A stretch of 64,000 nucleotides of DNA from Bacillota bacterium (lineage in GTDB: Bacteria > Bacillota > Bacilli > Paenibacillales > Paenibacillaceae). The notes below the pieces were generated by a model that saw nothing but the letters and a program-made list of their open reading frames with translations, was not told the origin of the DNA and made no database searches. Location of the stretch: the NCBI GenBank assembly GCA_023386495.1, contig JAEWJS010000132.1:62001-126000 (forward strand). Reading direction: 5' to 3'. Of the stretch, positions 58,920 to 64,000 are shown one piece after another. The position numbers and the translations under genes are program-made. How positions within the stretch are numbered: the stretch's first letter is position 1; each line of letters opens with the position of its first letter.

Positions 58920-60711
58920 TTCGGAGAAGGCGAGGCCTATTACAGTGAAATTGCGTAAGTTAAGCTTCATGCTGTTGGCGCTCCTTCTCCTGCCGCTGAC
59001 GCAATTGTCAGCTGTATCGGCGAGCAGCGTTGTGTCCCTGAATGCCATAGCCTCTACAGAGGCAGGGCAGACAGTCACGATTACAGGGTCCACTAGCCTG
59101 ACCGAGGTCATCATTAAGGTGCTGCGCCCGAATAACAGCGTCGTATTCTATGACATCGCTCAGGTGACCGGCGGGCAATTCACAAGCTCCTTCCGACTCG
59201 GCACCCAAGAGGGGGCAGGGAAGTATAAAGTCATAGCAGGACAGTTGGATCAGGTGGCTGCCGTCGAGTTCGAAGTTACAGCGATCGTGGTGCCGGATCC
59301 AGGCACGGGAACGAATCCGAATCCAGGCACAGGAACGGAACCAGAACCGGGAACGATAACCGGACCAGACCCCGAACCGGGAACGCCGAGTCCAGGGCCG
59401 ACCGTGACGCCTCCGGCGCAGCCGGCAACCCCTGCTCCAGCTACGGTAGCATTGGACGAGAGTTCCTATGCCGTCAGCTCGGCTACGGATGCGAGCGGAC
59501 GCAGCGTGACCAAGGTGGATGTGGATGCAGGCAAGCTGGCCGATGCATTCAAGCAGTTGGCAGCAATCAAGAGCGAGCAGGGCGTAACGCCATCGATCAA
59601 AATCAAGGTCGCCAATACAGCGGCAGGCGGAGCCAAGGCAAGCTTGCCTCTAGCGGTATTGAACGAGGCTGCGAAAAACACGCCTACTGCTACCATCGAC
59701 TTTGAGACGAGCAGCGGCACCTATGCGATGCCTCTTCGACTGCTGCAAGATCCGGCCATTGCGGAGCAGCTGGGAACGGATCTGGCGGATGTCCGGATCG
59801 AGATCTCCATCGCTGCCGTACCTTCGGAGCAATCGGACAAGATCAAGCGTGATGCACGAGGCATCAATACGACGCAAGTCGGAACGGTCGTCGAATTCAC
59901 CATCACGGCCACGAGCAATGGGGAATCCACAGAGCTGAACGACTTCGGTTCAACCTATGTGGAACGTACGATTACGCTGCCAGGCGCCGTCGATAATCGG
60001 CAGGCGACCGTAGCCTTGTACGATCCGACTACCGGCCAGTTCTCCTTCGTGCCGGCAATCTTCGAGGGACAAGCGGATGGCTCCACCAAAGTGGTCTTCA
60101 AGCGTAACGGCAACAGTATCTATACCGTGCTTACGTCCACCCGGACCTTCGATGACGTGCAGAAGCACTGGGCGAAGGCAGATATCGAATTGTTGGCTTC
60201 CAAGCTTGTCGTAAACGGCGTATCGGCAACGGAATTCGCGCCTGAGGGCGATATTACGAGAGCAGAATTCACGGCCTTGCTGGTTCGTTCGTTAGGCTTA
60301 ACGACTACGGGTGCAGCCTCGTCGGCATTCGCCGACGTGAATGCGGACGCTTGGTATGCCGGCGCGATCAGAGCAGCGGTGAAGGCGAAGTTGGTCGAAG
60401 GAATTGACGAGCGCAACTTCAAGCCGAATGCGACGATCACGCGCGAACAGATGGCGGTAATGGTAGCTAGAGCTGTAAGTGCGGCAGGCGTGCAGGCCGA
60501 CAGCAGCGCGGAACAGACGGATCTGCAGACCGTCTTCAAGGATCATGCTTCCGTAAGCGGATGGGCTCGAGACGCTGTAGTTCAAGCAGTCGAGGCAGGC
60601 ATCATCACGGGGATGACGCAGGATACTTTCGTGCCGGGTGCTAATGCGACTCGCGCACAGGCAGTCGCCGTATTGACGCGGTACATGCAGCATGCAGGCC
60701 TTATGAAATAA
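58906..60711 (+). CDS. S-layer homology-domain surface protein (module 2)
   Basis: 601 residues from ATG 58906, overlapping the previous gene by 14 bases (GTG at 58945 is an alternative with GAGG upstream). Signal peptide (MLLALLLLPLTQLSAVSA). Residues ~25-110 beta-rich; a Pro/Gly/Thr linker (PNPGTGTEPEPGT) follows; residues ~190-400 resemble the N-terminal part of wall-bound proteins (VALDESSYAVSS). Three SLH domains end it (FDDVQKHWAKADIELLA; FADVNADAWYAGAIRAAV; FKDHASVSGWARDAV). Cell-wall anchored. Part of the module with the BTAD regulator and kinase. Confidence 0.9.
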   Translation: MKNINSEKARPITVKLRKLSFMLLALLLLPLTQLSAVSASSVVSLNAIASTEAGQTVTITGSTSLTEVIIKVLRPNNSVVFYDIAQVTGGQFTSSFRLGTQEGAGKYKVIAGQLDQVAAVEFEVTAIVVPDPGTGTNPNPGTGTEPEPGTITGPDPEPGTPSPGPTVTPPAQPATPAPATVALDESSYAVSSATDASGRSVTKVDVDAGKLADAFKQLAAIKSEQGVTPSIKIKVANTAAGGAKASLPLAVLNEAAKNTPTATIDFETSSGTYAMPLRLLQDPAIAEQLGTDLADVRIEISIAAVPSEQSDKIKRDARGINTTQVGTVVEFTITATSNGESTELNDFGSTYVERTITLPGAVDNRQATVALYDPTTGQFSFVPAIFEGQADGSTKVVFKRNGNSIYTVLTSTRTFDDVQKHWAKADIELLASKLVVNGVSATEFAPEGDITRAEFTALLVRSLGLTTTGAASSAFADVNADAWYAGAIRAAVKAKLVEGIDERNFKPNATITREQMAVMVARAVSAAGVQADSSAEQTDLQTVFKDHASVSGWARDAVVQAVEAGIITGMTQDTFVPGANATRAQAVAVLTRYMQHAGLMK

Positions 60712-60731
60712 CGAGTACCAGGAACGACGCG

Positions 60732-60769
60732 AATACCGGACAACCCGCACGGTGGGATGTCCGGTATTT
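60732..60769 (+). terminator. Terminator of the module-2 surface proteins
   Basis: AATACCGGACA (60732-60742) pairs with TGTCCGGTATT (60758-60768), followed by TGGCG; U tract is weak. Confidence 0.65.
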
Positions 60770-60821
60770 GGCGTGCCAATCTAGTAATATCGGGAGGGGT
60801 TGTGATAGTATTTGAGCATAC

Positions 60822-60840
60822 TGCAGACGAATGATCTGCA
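60822..60840. promoter_or_regulatory. Inverted repeat before the module-2 kinase
   Basis: TGCAGA-CGAATGA-TCTGCA, 21 bases before the start; its right arm abuts the CGAGGGG ribosome site, so it may act as an operator or RNA hairpin. Confidence 0.35.
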
Positions 60841-60860
60841 CGAGGGGATACTAATACTAC

Positions 60861-62627
60861 ATGAGCCTCAGCGATTCGATATACTACATGCTGATTGCGG
60901 CAACCTGTCTGATGCTGTCCATTTCCTACCTCTCCTTCAGGAAGAGACAGCTCCCCGTGGCCAAGTACGGCGCCTTAGTCATGCTGACAGCCTCAATCTA
61001 TACATTCGGCTACGCCTTTGAACTTACCAGCACTACGCTGGCGGGCATCCAATGGTGGCTCAGGGTCGAATATCTGGGCATTCCCTTCATCTCAACCTTC
61101 TGGTTCATTCTGGTCCTCTACTATACGGGGCAGCAGGTATGGTTGAACAGGCGTGTCATGATGCTCCTTTTTGCCGTTCCGGCCATCACACTCCTCCTGC
61201 ATTCCACCAATAATCTGCACCATCTCTATTATTCGACGATCGAAGCCGTGCCCGGGAGTATCTTCAAGCTAGAAGTTGTAACGGGCAAAGCGGCTTGGTA
61301 TTGGGTTCAAGTCGTCTATAACAATCTGCTGGCAGTCCTAGGGACGGTGTTGTTCTGGATTCGTTATGTTCGTTCCGTGCCAGTCGTCCGGAAGCAGATT
61401 CTAATTCTCATGCTGGGCGCGATCGCGCCTTGGATCTGCAACGCCATCTACTTGTTCGGCCTCTTGCCGATCGAGGTCGATCTGACGCCGCTCGGCTTCA
61501 CGCTGTCGGGATTGTTCTATCTATGGGGGATCTACCGGTACAATCTGCTGCGCCTCGTCCCCGTTGCGATGCAGACTGTGTTCGAGACGATGGAGGACGG
61601 CGTTATCATCCTTGACTATGACGCGAACATTATGAATGCGAACAAGGCAGCCAAGGCCATGTTCGCTCATTCCGTCACGCTTGAGGGTCCGGCGCTTGCC
61701 GTATTCGCGAACGCTCCGGAGCTTGCTGCTATGGTGGCGGACTCGACACATGCAGGCGGTCGCTTCACGATGCCGATCGGCGTCGAAGTCCGCCATTATG
61801 ACGTGAGAATATCCAGTCTGAAGGATAAGTCGAATACGCAGCTAGGCAGGATGCTTGTGCTGCATGACGTTACCCCGATCGTCCGCTATCAAGAACAGAT
61901 TCAGGCCAGCGCGAGTCAACTGGCGGCGTTCAGCGCGTTCAAGGATGACGTGTTCGCGGTTGTGACGCATGACATCCGGAATCCGCTGGCCATGCTGGTG
62001 AGTGCGACGGAGCTTCTCGAAGAATCGCGTGCCGGAGACGAAGGGGAGGACAAGGAGCTGCTGCAGGATGTAGCCCAGCAGGTGAAGAGCACCTACCTTC
62101 TCGTCGAGCAGCTACTCGAATGGTTCCGAAGCCAGCGCGAGAAGACGACGTACAACCCTCGATCGTGGAATGCGGCCGCATGCGTGGAAGAGGCGATTCA
62201 GCTTGCCGCGAGGCAGATCGAACAGAAGCAGATCACGATTCTTACCGAGATCGACGCTGACTTGGCCGTGTTCGCGGACAAGGAGATGCTCGCGCTCGTC
62301 CTGCGGAACCTGCTCTCCAATGCGATCAAGTTCACGAACAGCGGCGGTTCCATTCACGTAGGCGCTGCTTCCGACGGCAACGAGGTGACGCTGTTCGTTC
62401 GAGATTCCGGTATCGGGATCGACGAAGAACGCGGGAATTCGTTATTTCATGGGATCCAGCAGGCAACGAGCGGAACCGAGGGCGAGAAGGGAACGGGACT
62501 CGGTCTGTATCTGGCAGACAAATTCGTCTCCATGCACGGCGGACGGATTTGGTATGCGCGCAACCCCGAGCAAGGGAGCACCTTCTACTTCACCCTTCCT
62601 CAGAATGCTGCAGCAGCATTTACTTGA
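60861..62627 (+). CDS. Membrane histidine kinase with 7TM sensor and PAS domain (module 2)
   Basis: 588 residues. Seven hydrophobic segments in residues ~5-225 (YMLIAATCLMLSISYLSF, VMMLLFAVPAITLLLH, QILILMLGAIAPWICNAIYLFG and others), PAS-like region (VFETMEDGVIILDYDANIMNANKAA), HisKA with His370 in FAVVTHDIRNPL, and HATPase_c (LRNLLSNAIKFT, VRDSGIGID, GEKGTGLGLYLADKF). Same domain plan as the kinase at 20048-21787. It is separated from its likely regulator (55556) by the two surface-protein genes. CGAGGGG upstream of ATG 60861. Confidence 0.9.
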   Translation: MSLSDSIYYMLIAATCLMLSISYLSFRKRQLPVAKYGALVMLTASIYTFGYAFELTSTTLAGIQWWLRVEYLGIPFISTFWFILVLYYTGQQVWLNRRVMMLLFAVPAITLLLHSTNNLHHLYYSTIEAVPGSIFKLEVVTGKAAWYWVQVVYNNLLAVLGTVLFWIRYVRSVPVVRKQILILMLGAIAPWICNAIYLFGLLPIEVDLTPLGFTLSGLFYLWGIYRYNLLRLVPVAMQTVFETMEDGVIILDYDANIMNANKAAKAMFAHSVTLEGPALAVFANAPELAAMVADSTHAGGRFTMPIGVEVRHYDVRISSLKDKSNTQLGRMLVLHDVTPIVRYQEQIQASASQLAAFSAFKDDVFAVVTHDIRNPLAMLVSATELLEESRAGDEGEDKELLQDVAQQVKSTYLLVEQLLEWFRSQREKTTYNPRSWNAAACVEEAIQLAARQIEQKQITILTEIDADLAVFADKEMLALVLRNLLSNAIKFTNSGGSIHVGAASDGNEVTLFVRDSGIGIDEERGNSLFHGIQQATSGTEGEKGTGLGLYLADKFVSMHGGRIWYARNPEQGSTFYFTLPQNAAAAFT

Positions 62628-62645
62628 TATATCTAGGAAAACGGC

Positions 62646-62673
62646 TTGGAATACCCAATCGATATTGTATAAT
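62646..62673 (+). promoter_or_regulatory. Sigma-A promoter of the GH94-like gene
   Basis: TTGGAA (62646-62651), 16-base spacer, TATAAT (62668-62673), 39 bases before the start. Confidence 0.6.
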
Positions 62674-62712
62674 GTTCTCGGATAATTCGACTATGGAATA
62701 AGGGGTGCGAGG

Positions 62713-64000
62713 ATGATCCGGATATCGGAAGACCAACAATATTACGAACTGACAAGTCCTACCCTGATGCCTAAGGCATCGGGGTTTCTGTGGAACGAGC
62801 GCATGATGATCCACATGAACTGCCGCGGTTATGCGGTCGCGCAGTTCATGCAGCCCGAACCGGCCAAATATTCGCATGCGCCGAACCTCGAGGCTAAGAC
62901 GTTCATGCAGCCCGAGCAGCCTTACTACGCGCATCATCCCGGCCGATTCGTCTACGTGAAGGATGAGGAGACGGGGGAATTGTTCTCCGCGCCGTACGAG
63001 CCGGTCCGCGCGCAGGCCGACAGCTATACGTTCGCCGTAGGCAAAAGCGATATCGTCTGGCGGATAGAGTGCAAGGGCATACGCATCGAGATGAGCATTC
63101 GCCTGCCGAAGGATGCGCCGATGGAGCTGTGGCGCATGAAGGTAACGAATCTCACGGACAAGAAGCGCAAGCTCAGCATCTACCCGTACTTCACGGTCGG
63201 CTACATGTCATGGATGAATCAGTCCGGCGAATACAACGAAGAGCTGCAGGGGATCGTGTGCTCCTCCATTACCCCGTATCAGAAGTACCCGGACTACTAT
63301 AAGATCAAAGAATTCAGCGACAAGACCTTCCTGATCGCGGACCGGAAGCCGACCTCGTGGGAAGTGAACCACGAAGCGTTCGAGGGAGAAGGCGGCATCG
63401 GGTCGCCGTCTGCGATTCAGGCCGAGCAGCTGGCGCAGGGAGATGCCCGTTACGAGACGCCGGTGGCTGCTCTGCAATATCGTCTCGAGCTTGCGCCAAA
63501 CGGAGAAGAAGCATACAAGTTCATCTTCGGGCCGGCCAAGGACGAGGCGCAGATCGCGGCGATCCGCCAGGAATACTTCCTGAGCAAGAACGCCGACGGC
63601 GAGGACGGCTTCGCGGCGGCGGAGCGGGAATACGACGCGTACATTCGAGATGGCCGCGGCTGCATCGAGATCGAGACGCCTGACGCGGACCTCGACAACT
63701 TCGTGAACCACTGGCTGCCGAGACAAGTGTTCTACCACGGGCAGACCAACCGGCTCACGACCGATCCGCAGACGCGGAATTTCCTGCAGGACCATATGGG
63801 CATGAGCTACATTAAGCCGGAGATCGCGCGGGCGTCCTTCCTCATCGCGCTGAGCCAACAGAAGGCAAGCGGCTCGATGCCGGACGGCATTATCCTGCAT
63901 CCGGATGCGGAGCTGAAATACATCAACCAAGTGCCGCACACGGACCACTGCGTGTGGCTGCCGATCTGCCTCAGCACGTATCTGGACGAGACGAATGATT
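62713..64000 (+). CDS. GH94-type glycoside phosphorylase/hydrolase, 3' partial
   Basis: 429 residues visible, from ATG 62713 behind AAGGGGTGCGAGG; open to the window end. The N-terminal part is a beta-sandwich (FLWNERMMIHMNCRGYAVAQFMQ; FVYVKDEETGELFSAPYEPV; ELWRMKVTNLTDKK), matching the super-sandwich of GH94. Near the end the start of the alpha/alpha barrel shows RNFLQDHMGMSYIKPEIAR, then PDGIILHPDAELKY and HTDHCVWLPI. These resemble cellobiose/chitobiose phosphorylases and the C-terminal part of cyclic beta-1,2-glucan synthase. It would split beta-glucosides using phosphate. No signal peptide seen. Family call is firm, substrate not. Confidence 0.8.
   Translation, partial: MIRISEDQQYYELTSPTLMPKASGFLWNERMMIHMNCRGYAVAQFMQPEPAKYSHAPNLEAKTFMQPEQPYYAHHPGRFVYVKDEETGELFSAPYEPVRAQADSYTFAVGKSDIVWRIECKGIRIEMSIRLPKDAPMELWRMKVTNLTDKKRKLSIYPYFTVGYMSWMNQSGEYNEELQGIVCSSITPYQKYPDYYKIKEFSDKTFLIADRKPTSWEVNHEAFEGEGGIGSPSAIQAEQLAQGDARYETPVAALQYRLELAPNGEEAYKFIFGPAKDEAQIAAIRQEYFLSKNADGEDGFAAAEREYDAYIRDGRGCIEIETPDADLDNFVNHWLPRQVFYHGQTNRLTTDPQTRNFLQDHMGMSYIKPEIARASFLIALSQQKASGSMPDGIILHPDAELKYINQVPHTDHCVWLPICLSTYLDETND

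Noticed and set aside
1..64000. CRISPR arrays, tRNA/rRNA genes, transposases, phage genes
   Set aside because: No regularly spaced repeats, no tRNA-like cloverleaf or rRNA segment, and no recombinase motif was noticed on either strand.

Overview
The window reads as chromosome of a Gram-positive, spore-forming member of the Paenibacillaceae (Paenibacillus or Cohnella-like). Reasons: moderately high GC with strong GGAGG ribosome sites and frequent GTG/TTG starts, SLH-domain surface proteins, copper-amine-oxidase 'stalk' domains, an AraC regulator carrying an extracellular sensor domain beside LplB/YtcP-type sugar permeases and GH105, response regulators with BTAD domains, and a LysM-Gmad2 protein. 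No rRNA, tRNA, CRISPR array, transposase, phage gene or riboswitch was recognised. The first and last genes run off the window.

Layout. 0-6.4 kb: end of a secreted stalk/propeller protein, an HxlR regulator remnant, a berberine-type FAD oxidase, an AAA+ ATPase broken by a one-base shift in a G run, a TPR membrane protein and a tRNA-dihydrouridine synthase. 6.5-12.5 kb: one operon with a BMP/nucleoside-type ABC importer (ATPase, two permeases, lipoprotein), a cupin and a cysteine hydrolase, which suggests uptake and hydrolysis of an amide or purine-like compound. 12.5-17 kb: HAD phosphatase, a nested inverted-repeat cluster, a VOC protein divergent from a WYL regulator, a PPOX-type stress protein and a PrsW-type protease. 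17-23.7 kb: surface-layer module 1 (SLH protein, 7TM histidine kinase, BTAD response regulator) and a nitroreductase. 23.7-34.5 kb: an Agr-like LytTR/GHKL pair without agrBD, two serine hydrolases, an MscS channel, a two-P-loop ATPase, LytTR-DUF3021 and malate:quinone oxidoreductase.

34.6-41.9 kb: sugar-uptake locus (AraC sensor-regulator with a cre-like site, two permeases, binding lipoprotein, GH105 hydrolase), probably for unsaturated pectin/rhamnogalacturonan oligosaccharides. 42-48.7 kb: a MalT-type LuxR regulator, a quinone-oxidoreductase-like enzyme, a second stalk/propeller protein and an SGNH esterase. 48.7-51.2 kb: the most unusual unit, a minus-strand operon of an Lgt-like membrane enzyme lacking the usual HGG histidine, a radical SAM protein resembling the archaeal tetraether-lipid synthase family, and a small membrane protein. 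51.3-55.4 kb: lipoprotein, methyltransferase, an ECF41 sigma factor with its carboxymuconolactone-decarboxylase partner and a recognisable ECF41 promoter, a LysM protein and an excisionase-type HTH protein. 55.5-62.6 kb: surface-layer module 2 (BTAD response regulator, Ig-like surface protein, SLH protein, 7TM histidine kinase), a rearranged paralogue of module 1. 62.7 kb to the end: the 5' part of a GH94-type glycoside phosphorylase.

All functional calls come from reading motifs and architecture; no database search was run.
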